A DNA stretch of 42,566 bases, from positions 1-42,566 of the forward strand of contig CAILEM010000059.1 in NCBI GenBank assembly GCA_903833215.1. The letters run 5' to 3'. Source of the stretch: an uncultured Armatimonadota bacterium. GTDB taxonomy: Bacteria > Armatimonadota > Fimbriimonadia > Fimbriimonadales > Fimbriimonadaceae. The position numbers were made by a program, and so were the translations under genes. The notes under the pieces are model-generated. The model did not search any database. It worked only from the letters and a program-made list of their open reading frames with translations, and was not told the DNA's origin. Of this stretch, positions 8,711 through 20,289 are shown one piece after another; positions within the stretch are counted from its first letter, which is position 1; every line of letters starts with the position of its first letter.

Positions 8711-9868
8711 TTACCGCTTCAGAACGTCCACGATTGCCTGATAAGCCGGTTTCGGCTTATAGTCCTTGTCAAACAGAGTCGCGGCGCCATCTCGGCCTCG
8801 GCTGAATCCTGGGATCCACGAATATTTGTCGGTGAGACCCCAGATGTTGATGCCGTGGCAATTTCTTGACGAGCGTGCCATCTGAAAGACAGAGGCGTAA
8901 GTCTTTGCCTGTAGGTCAAGGTCGGCTGGATCCTCGGGGATGAGCCCACGATTTGGGTCTCCCGCTGGCAATCGCTTCATCCGAACTGCCACATCCAACT
9001 CGGTGATCATATAGCCTAACCGCAACTTTCGGATCGCGTCGATGAGCTGATAGTGACCATCGCCAGGGGCAATCGACGTCTTGCAGTCGATGTGATACTG
9101 GAGTCCGAGTCCCGTGATCGGCGCTCCTTGCTCCTTGAGCCACTTGGCGAGGTCGAGCATATGCTGGGCTTTGGTGCCGCCACCTTCGATGCCATATTCG
9201 TTGTAGTAAAGCTCAGCTCTTGGGTCCGCTTCGTGAGCCCACCTAAACGCGAGCACCAGGAATTCAGGGCCGAGTTTTCGGAACCAGAAGCTATCGCGGA
9301 GGTTAAAGGGGTTCTTGTTGGGCCGATCGTCGATCGCTTCGTTGGCGACGTCCCACATAGCGACTTTGCCTCGGTATCGCCCGGCGACTGCCTTGATATA
9401 GTCGTGGAGTAAGCCCGAAGCCTCTTCTTTGGACATCGCGGGCCCTTTCGTTCTCAACCACTGAGGCAGCGTATAGCCTTCATCGCGAGCGTAGACCAAC
9501 ACATGGCCCCGGAGTTTGAGCCCGTGTTGCTGCGCCCAACCCTTCTTGCCCGGTTCGCCGGCGATGTAGTCGACATCTGCGAAGTGGTAGTCGTGAGGGC
9601 CGGTCCAGATTGCAGGAGGCTTCAGGTCGTTCTCGAGTTCCAACAAGTTGAAATGTTCTGCAGCGGTTGCGGCATATTTCCCACCGTCCACATCGTTCTT
9701 CAAGTTGCTTGCCGGCATTGCCGAGCCAACTATAAATCTGCGCTTCTGAGCAAGGCTCCTTAGATTCAGGTCTTGGCTTTGCCACGATGGGCATGCATTC
9801 GGACTAGAGAGAGAGGCAGAAGTCAAAGAAATTCCGGCAGAAATCAAAGTGCAGAGTGAGATCATCAT
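8711..9868 (-). CDS. GH10 endo-1,4-beta-xylanase, secreted
   Basis: A GH10 TIM-barrel enzyme of 385 residues that should cut the xylan backbone internally. From ATG 9868 the acid/base is Glu177 (WDVANEAID) and the nucleophile Glu290 (MITELDVAV). YNEYG and GLGLQYHID are also family signatures, and the end INIWGLTDKYSWI is typical. Residues 1-20 are a plausible signal peptide. The frame is open from 9928, but that start lies in the promoter; 9868 follows a TATAAT -10 box (9893-9898, minus strand) by a normal leader carrying AAAGGG. The domain is catalytic only, with no carbohydrate-binding module. It is divergent from the esterase operon at 10027 and so shares a control region with it. Its 3' end abuts the REP unit. 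Confidence 0.94.
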   Translation of the reverse strand: MMISLCTLISAGISLTSASLSSPNACPSWQSQDLNLRSLAQKRRFIVGSAMPASNLKNDVDGGKYAATAAEHFNLLELENDLKPPAIWTGPHDYHFADVDYIAGEPGKKGWAQQHGLKLRGHVLVYARDEGYTLPQWLRTKGPAMSKEEASGLLHDYIKAVAGRYRGKVAMWDVANEAIDDRPNKNPFNLRDSFWFRKLGPEFLVLAFRWAHEADPRAELYYNEYGIEGGGTKAQHMLDLAKWLKEQGAPITGLGLQYHIDCKTSIAPGDGHYQLIDAIRKLRLGYMITELDVAVRMKRLPAGDPNRGLIPEDPADLDLQAKTYASVFQMARSSRNCHGINIWGLTDKYSWIPGFSRGRDGAATLFDKDYKPKPAYQAIVDVLKR

Positions 9869-9892
9869 TGAATAGGCACGCCCTTTGTTGAG

Positions 9893-9910
9893 ATTATATA
9901 CGGATATATA
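9893..9910. promoter_or_regulatory. GH10 -10 box overlapped by TATATA-CGGA-TATATA dyad
   Basis: On the minus strand TATAAT (9893-9898) lies about 24 bases before the GH10 start. It is overlapped by the dyad 9895-9910, with perfect six-base arms and a CGGA centre. A repressor bound here would block GH10 and could affect the divergent esterase operon. TATATACGG also occurs at 4499-4507 ahead of GH51. Arms made of TATATA are low-complexity, so binding is only inferred. Confidence 0.4.
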
Positions 9911-10011
9911 GTGGATCGCTTTTCGCAAGTGATATATTGCTTAAGGCGGGTGTTCTAGCTATCGCGCTCCAGGATTAATGGACCAAAGGCACGGTTGTGC
10001 TTGCCCGTTAG

Positions 10012-12242
<2,231 letters not shown>

Positions 12243-12246
12243 ACTT

Positions 12247-14805
12247 ATGAATCTCATCCCCGTTATCGCTTTACTCTTTGCGCCCACCGCGCCCTATCAG
12301 GACGCTAATTTGCCAGCAGCAGATCGGGCCAAGGATTTGGTCTCGCACATGACTGCCGACGAGAAAATCGCCCAATGCATGATGGACGCTCCTGCCATCC
12401 CACGGCTGGGCGTTCCGAAGTATCACTACTGGAGTGAGGCGCTCCATGGGATTGCGAATAACGGATTTGCCACGGTCTTTCCCCAAGCAATCGGTCTTGC
12501 CTCAACTTGGGATCCAGAGTTGATGCATGGCATCGCAACCATTATCAGCACCGAAGCCCGAGCCAAATATGCGGCGGCGATTGCGCGCAATGATCGCTCT
12601 ATCTTCAAGGGAATAACGCTGTGGTCTCCCAACATCAATATCTTCCGAGACCCCCGATGGGGACGCGGCCAGGAGACATACGGTGAGGACCCATTTCTCA
12701 CGAGTCGCATGGGCGTTGCGTTCGTGACTGGAATCCAAGGCGACGATCCCAACTATCTGCGCGCCGTCTCAACCCCAAAGCACTTTGCCGTCCATAGCGG
12801 ACCTGAACCACTACGTCACGGATTCGATGCAAAGGTGACCGAGAAGGAGCTTCGAGAGACTTACCTTCCCGCGTTCGAAGCCTGCGTGCGTGAAGGAAAG
12901 GCAGCGAGTGTTATGAGCGCGTACAGCGGTTTCAACAGCAAGCCCGCCACCGGTAACCCATGGCTACTGACAACGTTGCTGCGAGACGAGTGGGGATTCA
13001 ACGGCGCGGTTGTGAGTGACGTCGATTCTGTTGGCGATATCTTGTACGGCCACCACGCGGTGAAGGATCTTGCCGAGGCAAGTGCGATGGCGATCAAAGC
13101 GGGCAATGACGAATGTAGCGGCGGCAGCTATCAGGCACTTAAAGCAGCTCTCAGCCGTGGGCTGATCACCGAAGCCGACCTTGATCGAGCAGCCACCCGG
13201 CTTTTCACCTTACGATTCCGACTGGGCATGTTCGACTCGACCGAAAAATGCGCCTATAACGGGATTAAGCCAACCGATCTTGACACCCCTGAGCACGAGC
13301 AACTTGCTTTGAAGGCAGCGAGAGAGAGCCTGGTGCTTCTCAAGAACGATGGCATTCTTCCTCTCGATCCAACGAAGTTCAAACACGTTGCGGTGATGGG
13401 TCCCGTGGCCACCAGTCAAGCGGTTCTGGTCGGTAATTACAATGGAACTCCGGCTAGGCCAGTAACCCTGCTAGACGGGATTAAGCGGAAGCTTGAAGGT
13501 AAGGGCATCACAGTTGAGTATGCCGAAGGAAGTCGACTCGTCAACCGCGGCACTGGCGTTGGCCCGATGCCAAGGGGGGCGACTTACGTCGACGCTGCCA
13601 AATCAGCAGCCGGTCTCAAGGGCGAAGTATTCAATAATCCTAACCTGGAAGGCACGCCAGTTGGCACCCGCACCGATCGATTCCTAAACCTCCACTGGTC
13701 GACCGACCAGCCTCAGGCAGGGTTGCCTAATGAGAGTTGTTCGATCCGGTGGTCGGGCTACCTTGTTTGGCCGAACAACGAATCCGTCACGTTAGGCGTG
13801 GTCACCGATGGCGGCGTGCGTTTGTATCTCGACGACAAGTTGATCCTCGATCAGTGGAAGAGCCGAGAAACCAAGACTCATCGAGTTGACTATGCGTTCA
13901 AGAAAGGCGCCACCGTCAAAATTCGACTGGAGTACTCCCATGCCCAGGGAGGTGCTTCGATTCAATTGGGAAGCGACGCCGTCGAGAAGGTGACCGATTA
14001 CTCTCAGGCAGAAGAACTCGCTCGGCGTTCAGATTTGGTGGTTCTGACTTTGGGAATCACCCCTCAGCTAGAAGGCGAGCAAATGCCGGTTCGATACGAG
14101 GGATTTGCTGGCGGAGATCGCACCAGTATCCTCGTCCCCGCGCCGCAACGAGAGTTGCTCCGGCGCGTCGCTGCGATTGGCAAACCTGTGATCGTCGTCT
14201 TGACGACGGGAAGTGCCGTTTCCTTCGACACCAAACTCGCCAACGGAATTCTGCTGTCGTGGTACTCAGGAGAGCAGGGCGGAACTGCGATGGCAGAGGC
14301 GCTTGTCGGTGAAACGAACCCAGCTGGACGATTACCGGTGACGTTCTATCGCTCCGACAAAGACCTCCCTCCGTTCGAGAATTACCATCTTGACGGCAGG
14401 ACATATCGGTTCTTCAAAGGGCGCGCGCTGTTCCCATTCGGATATGGCCTCAGCTATGCAAAGTTTAAGTATGGCCAACCAAAGGTATCCAAATCGGAAA
14501 CTGGACACGTCGTTACCTTGCCTGTCACGAACTCTAGCCGAATCTCCGGCGACGAAGTTATCGAGATTTACGCACGCTATGATCATCCCCTGAAGTCAGA
14601 TCCTATCCGCCGACTTGTTGGGTTCAAACGCGTTTCGCTGATGGCAGGAGAGACAAGGGCCATCCAGGTCGATGTCACCGACTGGTCTCTGCGGAGTTGG
14701 GATGAGACTCAGCACAAATATGCCGTCCGACCGGATGGATACAGGCTCGAGATTGGTCCCCATTCTGACAAGGTGCTCGCCGTCGCTCGACTTCAAGCCC
14801 CTTAG
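12247..14805 (+). CDS. GH3 beta-xylosidase/glucosidase with inserted PA14 domain, secreted
   Basis: An 852-residue GH3 enzyme. A short signal peptide is followed by the TIM-barrel domain, with the nucleophile Asp258 in VVSDVDSVG, and an LWSPNINIFRDPRWGRGQET block typical of xylosidase-type GH3s. The second alpha/beta sandwich domain is interrupted at about residues 455-580 by a PA14 domain (WSGYLVWPNNES, LYLDDKLILDQW), which shapes the active site in related enzymes. A fibronectin-III-like domain ends the protein. The frame is open from 11986, but ATG 12247, four bases after the previous stop, gives the signal peptide and avoids a 260-bp overlap. In this operon it most likely releases xylose from xylo-oligosaccharides. 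Confidence 0.92.
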   Translation: MNLIPVIALLFAPTAPYQDANLPAADRAKDLVSHMTADEKIAQCMMDAPAIPRLGVPKYHYWSEALHGIANNGFATVFPQAIGLASTWDPELMHGIATIISTEARAKYAAAIARNDRSIFKGITLWSPNINIFRDPRWGRGQETYGEDPFLTSRMGVAFVTGIQGDDPNYLRAVSTPKHFAVHSGPEPLRHGFDAKVTEKELRETYLPAFEACVREGKAASVMSAYSGFNSKPATGNPWLLTTLLRDEWGFNGAVVSDVDSVGDILYGHHAVKDLAEASAMAIKAGNDECSGGSYQALKAALSRGLITEADLDRAATRLFTLRFRLGMFDSTEKCAYNGIKPTDLDTPEHEQLALKAARESLVLLKNDGILPLDPTKFKHVAVMGPVATSQAVLVGNYNGTPARPVTLLDGIKRKLEGKGITVEYAEGSRLVNRGTGVGPMPRGATYVDAAKSAAGLKGEVFNNPNLEGTPVGTRTDRFLNLHWSTDQPQAGLPNESCSIRWSGYLVWPNNESVTLGVVTDGGVRLYLDDKLILDQWKSRETKTHRVDYAFKKGATVKIRLEYSHAQGGASIQLGSDAVEKVTDYSQAEELARRSDLVVLTLGITPQLEGEQMPVRYEGFAGGDRTSILVPAPQRELLRRVAAIGKPVIVVLTTGSAVSFDTKLANGILLSWYSGEQGGTAMAEALVGETNPAGRLPVTFYRSDKDLPPFENYHLDGRTYRFFKGRALFPFGYGLSYAKFKYGQPKVSKSETGHVVTLPVTNSSRISGDEVIEIYARYDHPLKSDPIRRLVGFKRVSLMAGETRAIQVDVTDWSLRSWDETQHKYAVRPDGYRLEIGPHSDKVLAVARLQAP

Positions 14806-14846
14806 GGCTCTCGTGTGTCTCTTTGAAAGTGTTCAGCAAAGCCGCT

Positions 14847-16931
14847 ATGACAAAAACTAGCCTTTTTCCGTTCGTCGTTGTTTCCCTAACCGTGATCTGC
14901 GCGGTGCAACAGGCCCGAGGTCAATCCGTATCTGCAAATATCGATGCCAGCAAGACTGGTACGCCCATTTCAAAGTACGTGTATGGGCAGTTCGTTGAGC
15001 ATATCGGGAACATCATCAACAGCGGCATCAGGGCTGAGATGCTGGACGACAGAAAGTTCTACAACGTCATTCCGACACCACCGCCGCCCAGCGGAAACGG
15101 ACCTCGATTCGGGCGTGTTCGCTTGCGGCCATGGACGGTCGTTGGTCCGGCAAGCGCTGTCGCAATGGAGGCCCAGCGTCCTTATGTCGGCAAGCACTCG
15201 CCGCGCATCAGCGTGGATGCGAGCGAAGCGAGAGGAATCGAACAGTCAGGTTTAGTACTTGTTGGGGGTAAGTCGTACACGGGGCGCGTTGTACTAGCTG
15301 GGGGACCAGACGCCAAGGTCACTGTGGCTCTCGTTTGGGGGCCGGGCGTCAGTGAGCGACAGGAAATCAAGATCGGAAGGCTGCGCGCCGACTTCAAGAA
15401 GGTCGCTTTTCGATTTGATGTTCCTGCGAGTGCAAGCAATGGTCGGTTACAGATCACCGGAACCGGCTCAGGTGACTTCTCTATCGGGGCCGTGTCCCTG
15501 ATGCCATCGGACAATGTGAGAGGCTTCCGAGCGGAAGTGATCAGTGTCCTCAAAGAGCTGAAATCGGGTGTGTACCGGTTCCCGGGCGGCAATTTCGTGT
15601 CAGCCCATGAATGGCGTGATGCTATTGGAGATCCTGATCGGCGTGCACCCAAGCTCGACCCCGTTTGGGGAGCCGTCCAGCCGAATGATGTCGGCACTGC
15701 GGAGTTCATGGACTTCTGCAAATTGGTCGACGTTGACCCTTACATCACGGTCAATGCGGGATCAGGCGATGCGTGGTCGGCAAAGGACTACGTCGAATAC
15801 TGCAACGGCGCTCCTACAACTCCCATGGGCAAGCTCCGTGCCGCGAACGGACATCGCGATCCATACAACGTGAAGTACTGGGGGATTGGTAACGAAGCAT
15901 GGGGTTTTAGCTACCAGTTTGGGGCTATGAAACTCTCCCAGTACGTGTTCAAACACAACGCCTTCGCCGAGGCGATGCGTAGTGTCGACCCTACGATTAA
16001 GCTCATCGGAAGCGGTGCGATGGCTGACACCATGACCGGTTCTAAAGAGTCATTGAACCTTGGAAACGACCTCATTCCAAAGCCGCTGGGGCCAGCAGAC
16101 TGGACCGGTGGCCTCTTCGCTCATTGCCTTGAGAACATGGACATGATCAGCGAGCATTTCTATAACTATGGAGGCACTCATTACGATCTATCGAAGGCCC
16201 AACAAGTACCAAACGATCCGAACGAACCGCTTTCGACGTGGATGCGCCGTCCGGCCAATCACATTCGCCTGAAGGTTGAGGAGTATCAGGACTACGAAAA
16301 ACTGATTCCGGCACTAAAGACAAAGAGAGTCCCGATTTGCTTGGATGAGTGGGCCTATGCCGGTGGACCACCGAACTCCTACAAAGTCGTTCCTGCGTAT
16401 GCGTGGTCATTCCACGAAATGTTCCGACACTCCGATCTCTACCAAATGGGTTGCTTTACGTTTGCCACCGCAATGTACAGCGCCAATTCCTCGCAAGCTG
16501 TTTTGAATCCAACCGGATTGATGTTCAAGATGTACCGAGAACATTTCGGCACCATCCCGGTCGACGTAACAGGAAACTCACCGCAGCCGAAACCAACAGA
16601 CCCTCCTGGCGGTGAGCAACCTGCCGTAAATGCGGGAAGCGATACATTTCCGCTCGACGTCGTAGCGGCTTTCACGTCCGATCACAAGGCGTTGACGATT
16701 GCCATTATCAATACGACCGACACCGATCAATCCCTGGATTTGCATCTAGCCAACACTTCTCTCACTGGAAAGGGGACGCTCTGGCGGATGGCCCCGAAGA
16801 GCTTGCTTGCAACGAGACAGGTAGGTTCCAAGCCTCAAGTCGAGGTTGAATCGTCAGCGGTCAACTCGATGCCAAGCTCCCTCTTGTTGCCCAAATTTAG
16901 TGTAAGTATCTACGAGATGCAGATCAAGTAG
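14847..16931 (+). CDS. GH51 alpha-L-arabinofuranosidase (second copy), secreted
   Basis: A 694-residue GH51 enzyme. A signal peptide (residues 1-25, ending near ARGQS) is followed by an N-terminal strand, an inserted carbohydrate-binding-like beta-sandwich to about residue 220, and the barrel with YRFPGGNFVS, the acid/base Glu350 in IGNEAWG and the nucleophile Glu501 in CLDEWAY. The C-terminal sandwich closes it. The frame is open from TTG 14823, but ATG 14847 gives a cleaner signal peptide; neither has a clear ribosome site. It differs strongly from the copy at 4.6 kb (GNEAWG rather than GNED), so it is not a recent duplicate. It is fourth in the esterase-headed run and is expected to remove arabinose side groups outside the cytoplasm. 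Confidence 0.92.
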   Translation: MTKTSLFPFVVVSLTVICAVQQARGQSVSANIDASKTGTPISKYVYGQFVEHIGNIINSGIRAEMLDDRKFYNVIPTPPPPSGNGPRFGRVRLRPWTVVGPASAVAMEAQRPYVGKHSPRISVDASEARGIEQSGLVLVGGKSYTGRVVLAGGPDAKVTVALVWGPGVSERQEIKIGRLRADFKKVAFRFDVPASASNGRLQITGTGSGDFSIGAVSLMPSDNVRGFRAEVISVLKELKSGVYRFPGGNFVSAHEWRDAIGDPDRRAPKLDPVWGAVQPNDVGTAEFMDFCKLVDVDPYITVNAGSGDAWSAKDYVEYCNGAPTTPMGKLRAANGHRDPYNVKYWGIGNEAWGFSYQFGAMKLSQYVFKHNAFAEAMRSVDPTIKLIGSGAMADTMTGSKESLNLGNDLIPKPLGPADWTGGLFAHCLENMDMISEHFYNYGGTHYDLSKAQQVPNDPNEPLSTWMRRPANHIRLKVEEYQDYEKLIPALKTKRVPICLDEWAYAGGPPNSYKVVPAYAWSFHEMFRHSDLYQMGCFTFATAMYSANSSQAVLNPTGLMFKMYREHFGTIPVDVTGNSPQPKPTDPPGGEQPAVNAGSDTFPLDVVAAFTSDHKALTIAIINTTDTDQSLDLHLANTSLTGKGTLWRMAPKSLLATRQVGSKPQVEVESSAVNSMPSSLLLPKFSVSIYEMQIK

Positions 16932-16991
16932 TCCATTCGTGGAGTGAATAGTTGGGATCGAGGCGTTATCAAAACGGATAAGATGGGTGCT

Positions 16992-18242
16992 ATGAAGCGA
17001 GTCATTTCAGCGTTGTTTGGCCTCTCAATCGTAACCGCAGGTTTGGCAGAATCCGGGTTTAAGCTCAAGGCTGGAGACCGAGTTCTTTTCTACGGCGACA
17101 GCATTACCGAGCAGCACTTGTACACGAACTTTGTCGAGACGTTTGTGGTCACGCGATTTCCCAACCTGAACGTGCGCTTCCGCAACACCGGCGTCGGTGG
17201 AGATAGCGTGCGCGGGGGCTGGGCTGGCCCAATCGACTTGCGTTTGACGCGCGACTTCTATCCCTTCAGGCCCACCGTGGCAACGATCATGCTTGGCATG
17301 AATGATGGCGGCTACCACCCCTTCGATCAACCAACTTTCGATGCCTATTCGAAGGGGTACTCCTCAATTGTCGAGGAGGTTAAGAAGAAGCTCCCAGGCT
17401 GCAAAGTGATGCCAATTTTGCCATCTCCTTACGATGACTTTGCCCACAAGCCGAACTGGGATCCTGGCTACAACGATGTCCTCGTCCGCTTCGGGCAGTA
17501 TCTTCAGCAACTGGCGGCAAAGCATAAGTTGGAGACGATCGATCTCAATAGTGGCGTGGCAGGTGACCTCAAGAAAGCGGCCGCGATTGACTCGAAGTTG
17601 GCAGAGAAACTCATGCCAGACCGAGTTCACCCAACTCCTCAGTGTCAGCTTCTGATGGCCGCAGAACTCCTCAAGGCATGGGGTGCTCCCTCTACGGTTA
17701 CCGACGTGAGCATCGACCTTGGATCGCGAAAAGTGAACAAAGCGTCCTACACCAAGGTCGCCATCGCTGACGGAATGAGTTGGACCCAGCTTGATGAAAG
17801 ACTTCCATTCCCCCTCTCCATGGAAGACCCGCTCGTTGCATTGGCGATGAAGTCGTCCGACTTTCTCGAGAAACTCAACCAAGAGATGCTGACGGTAACG
17901 GGTCTTACCGGCTCACGGTACGCACTGAAAATCGACGGGAAAACGGTTGGAGAATTTACTCCAGCGGAGCTCGAGTCGGGCATCAATTTGGCCGTCCTCA
18001 AGACACCCATGGTCGCTCAAGCAGCAAAGGTCAAGCAACTCACCGATACCCACAACTCAATCTTCATGGCGCGTTGGCGAAACGTCCAAATGCCGTTCAA
18101 GTCTGAGCCAGGTCTTCTCAATACTGAGTCAGGCATGAGCAAAGCGATCGCCGGCATGGAAGCCCTCGAAGAGGACGCCGTCAAGGCCCAGCACGACGCT
18201 GCCAAGCCTGTGATGCACACCTTTGAGTTAGTCGCTAGATAG
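16992..18242 (+). CDS. SGNH/GDSL esterase, secreted
   Basis: A 416-residue protein with a signal peptide and all SGNH blocks: Ser37 in FYGDSITEQ, Gly in VGGDSVRG, Asn in GMNDGGYH, and Asp/His in DRVHPTPQ. Such enzymes remove acetyl groups from xylan or related polymers. The C-terminal ~190 residues are an extra domain I cannot name; it ends in an Ala/Lys-rich helix. The frame is open from GTG 16944, and ATG 16983 is also possible; 16992 is preferred because the signal peptide starts there. It is the last gene of the run that begins at 10027; the next gene follows after a 188-bp gap with a hairpin. Confidence 0.83.
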   Translation: MKRVISALFGLSIVTAGLAESGFKLKAGDRVLFYGDSITEQHLYTNFVETFVVTRFPNLNVRFRNTGVGGDSVRGGWAGPIDLRLTRDFYPFRPTVATIMLGMNDGGYHPFDQPTFDAYSKGYSSIVEEVKKKLPGCKVMPILPSPYDDFAHKPNWDPGYNDVLVRFGQYLQQLAAKHKLETIDLNSGVAGDLKKAAAIDSKLAEKLMPDRVHPTPQCQLLMAAELLKAWGAPSTVTDVSIDLGSRKVNKASYTKVAIADGMSWTQLDERLPFPLSMEDPLVALAMKSSDFLEKLNQEMLTVTGLTGSRYALKIDGKTVGEFTPAELESGINLAVLKTPMVAQAAKVKQLTDTHNSIFMARWRNVQMPFKSEPGLLNTESGMSKAIAGMEALEEDAVKAQHDAAKPVMHTFELVAR

Positions 18243-18288
18243 TCAAGAGTTTGCGAGCGCCTTCATTCCGAAGCACCCTGACGAAGAT

Positions 18289-18321
18289 GCCTCCACCCCG
18301 AGCTTAGCGAGGCGTGGAGGC
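18289..18321. other. Hairpin after the esterase/GH operon
   Basis: Arms GCCTCCAC (18289-18296) and GTGGAGGC (18314-18321) pair perfectly. The run after the hairpin is TAAAAAA, not U-rich on either strand, so it is not a standard intrinsic terminator; it could be an mRNA 3'-end structure or a weak terminator. Confidence 0.45.
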
Positions 18322-18430
18322 TAAAAAACCGACCAAACCGGGAACACTACTGGAAGTATTTAGCCACCGAAGAGCAGCCCACAAAGGGTGAAGGCAGAGC
18401 CTCAAGTCTTCGTGGCGTTCCCGGACCTTA

Positions 18431-19213
18431 ATGGCAGGCGCTGAACATCGTCCGGAGTTCTGCGTTCTATCTTTCATGATCGCAGTCATCCTTGCTGCCT
18501 TGGTCCAATCGGGCCAACAAACAATCACGCTCAATATCAACGGTGTAGAGCGCACGGCGCTCATCTTTGCCCCAACAGTGCCCAGCCCGCACCCCCCGGT
18601 GGTATTCGCCTTCCACGGCCACATGGGGACGTCACGTCAGGCTTCGCGGTCCTTCGATATTCAAAGTGAGTGGCCCAACGCCGTGGTGGTATATCCCCAA
18701 GGTCTGCCGACTCCATCCCCACTTGTCGATCGTGAGGGCAGGTATCCAGGCTGGACGCTCGACGGGGACGAATCCAATCGCGACCTCAAGTTCTTCGACG
18801 GACTCTACCGAGACGTGACCCACCGATTCCACACCGACACCAGGCGAGTGTTCGCTATGGGCCACTCCAATGGCGGAGCGTTTATATACACCTTGTGGGT
18901 TCTGCGTGGGGATATGTTTGCCGGCTTCTCTTCGGCAGAGGCAGCCGGGGCAAGAAGGTACACATTGAAGCCAAAGCCGATTTTTGTAACCATCGGTAGC
19001 CGCGACGCGATCGTGCGCCCTGCCATGCAGCACGCTTCATTCAACGAGGTGCTTAAAGTCAATCAGGCGTCCGACAAAGGCTCACCTTTTGGACCCAAAG
19101 GGATGCAGTTTAGGGGAAGAGCGCCCTCCATCCTCTGGGAGTACGATGGTGGACACGCTTTCCCACGCGATAGTGTGCCGTCGATGATCGACTTCTTCAA
19201 ATCGTTGTTGTAG
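18431..19213 (+). CDS. PHB-depolymerase/LpqC-type esterase (feruloyl or acetylxylan esterase-like)
   Basis: A 260-residue alpha/beta hydrolase of the esterase_PHB group, many of which are xylan or ferulate esterases. FAFHGHMGT forms the oxyanion region, Ser146 lies in MGHSNGGA, Asp192 in GSRDAIV and His242 in DGGHAFP. A hydrophobic segment at residues 16-27 is signal-like; starting at ATG 18476 instead of 18431 would place it at the N terminus. Neither start has a strong ribosome site. The gene is convergent with the propeller enzyme, their stops one base apart. A truncated relative of its last 81 residues, lacking the catalytic His, lies at 22637-22890. Confidence 0.82.
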   Translation: MAGAEHRPEFCVLSFMIAVILAALVQSGQQTITLNINGVERTALIFAPTVPSPHPPVVFAFHGHMGTSRQASRSFDIQSEWPNAVVVYPQGLPTPSPLVDREGRYPGWTLDGDESNRDLKFFDGLYRDVTHRFHTDTRRVFAMGHSNGGAFIYTLWVLRGDMFAGFSSAEAAGARRYTLKPKPIFVTIGSRDAIVRPAMQHASFNEVLKVNQASDKGSPFGPKGMQFRGRAPSILWEYDGGHAFPRDSVPSMIDFFKSLL

Positions 19214-19214
19214 G

Positions 19215-20165
19215 CTACGGCTTTGCTGGATCAAGGGATGAAGTTGCGTTGTCTTGACCGTCGTTCCATGTGACAGGAGCCAGGCTCAAGCCACCATTCA
19301 TCCAGCCGACGTGGCTAACGAACCAGCGTCCCTTCTCGTCACGAACCACTTCGCAGGCATGGGCATTGAAGCTCTGGACCTCCTCGGAAGGTAGCCATTG
19401 GGTCGGGCTCAGACTTCGATATACGTGCACGGTGCCGCCGTCGGTGATGAACAAGTAGTACAGAATGCCACGACGCACCACGAACGGTGATTCGGTCGGA
19501 CCACCGAACGTGCCGCTCTGTGCGTGGGTAAAAACGACCTTCCGGTGGTCCCATGTTTTCAGATCGCGGCTCTGAAGGCTCGCGACGATGTGATGACCAC
19601 CTTCGCGTTTGTCCGTCGCGGTGTAGTAGAGCAGCCAACGGTTACCATCTCGGATCACCATGGGATCGCGCGCATCAAACCCATCCATAACGACGGGGGG
19701 AATCTCCAATCGTGTCCAGTGCCACAGGTCCTGAGACGTCAAATGGTGGATCGCGTATTGGTGTCCGGTAATGGCCCCTGTGCAGACAAACATGTGGAAG
19801 GTTTTGCCGTCCTTGACGATGTGAGGTGCCCACAGGAGGTGCTCATCGTATCGGGCAGGGTCGATTGTCACTGCAAATGGCTGTTTCGTCCATCCGGTTT
19901 GGGTCAGAGTGCGGGCGGTGGCATGGGCCAGGTTCCGACCCGGGTCCTTGAAGAAGTCAAGTGGCTTGATGTGCGTGATCGCGAAGACATGCCAAAGCCC
20001 ATCCGGCCCCTTGGCGAATGTATGATCATTGATGCACCAGGGTTCGGTCTCCCCAACCGCCGGATCATAGATCGGTTGGAATTCACCGATTTGCATGGGT
20101 GACTTGGCCTGCGTCGGGCCAAATACACAGGTGGCCAGGAGACACAACTCCACCAAAAGAGCCAT
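19215..20165 (-). CDS. GH43-like five-bladed beta-propeller glycosidase, secreted
   Basis: A 316-residue protein with a signal peptide (residues 1-20) and repeated propeller motifs. Candidate catalytic acids are in the expected order: Asp in CINDHTF, Asp in DARDPMV, and Glu in GGPTESPF. This pattern fits the GH32/43/68/117 superfamily, probably GH43-like; family and substrate are not clear by eye. The frame is open from 20195, but that start lies in a hairpin. ATG 20165 begins the signal peptide and lies six bases after a TATCCT -10 box, suggesting a leaderless message. The 14-bp inverted repeat upstream is a likely operator. Confidence 0.75.
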   Translation of the reverse strand: MALLVELCLLATCVFGPTQAKSPMQIGEFQPIYDPAVGETEPWCINDHTFAKGPDGLWHVFAITHIKPLDFFKDPGRNLAHATARTLTQTGWTKQPFAVTIDPARYDEHLLWAPHIVKDGKTFHMFVCTGAITGHQYAIHHLTSQDLWHWTRLEIPPVVMDGFDARDPMVIRDGNRWLLYYTATDKREGGHHIVASLQSRDLKTWDHRKVVFTHAQSGTFGGPTESPFVVRRGILYYLFITDGGTVHVYRSLSPTQWLPSEEVQSFNAHACEVVRDEKGRWFVSHVGWMNGGLSLAPVTWNDGQDNATSSLDPAKP

Positions 20166-20171
20166 ACGCCT

Positions 20172-20218
20172 AGGATACTGACTTGAATCGACCAAAACTC
20201 AACGGGTCGATTCAAGTC
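20172..20218 (-). promoter_or_regulatory. Promoter and 14-bp perfect inverted repeat ahead of the GH43-like gene
   Basis: On the minus strand TATCCT (20172-20177) is six bases before ATG 20165. Just upstream, arms 20180-20193 and 20205-20218 (GACTTGAATCGACC and its complement) form a perfect 14-bp inverted repeat around an 11-base spacer, covering the -35/spacer zone. No T-run follows on either strand, so it is more likely an operator than a terminator. Confidence 0.6.
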
Positions 20219-20289
20219 CAGAAATGTGCTGACCTTGGCCGTGACTGTATTCAAAAGGTGCCGAGCGCCGAATAGGGCTGAGCAGTCGA

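Noticed and set aside
9869-9928. GH10 start at 9928
   Set aside because: It would place the first 20 codons in the -10/operator region and in front of, rather than at, the signal peptide.
18289-18321. Intrinsic terminator after the SGNH gene
   Set aside because: The stem is good but is followed by TAAAAAA rather than T residues on the transcribed strand; kept only as a hairpin.
20180-20218. Terminator for the 20290-21237 gene
   Set aside because: No T-run on either strand and it sits on the next gene's promoter; an operator fits better.
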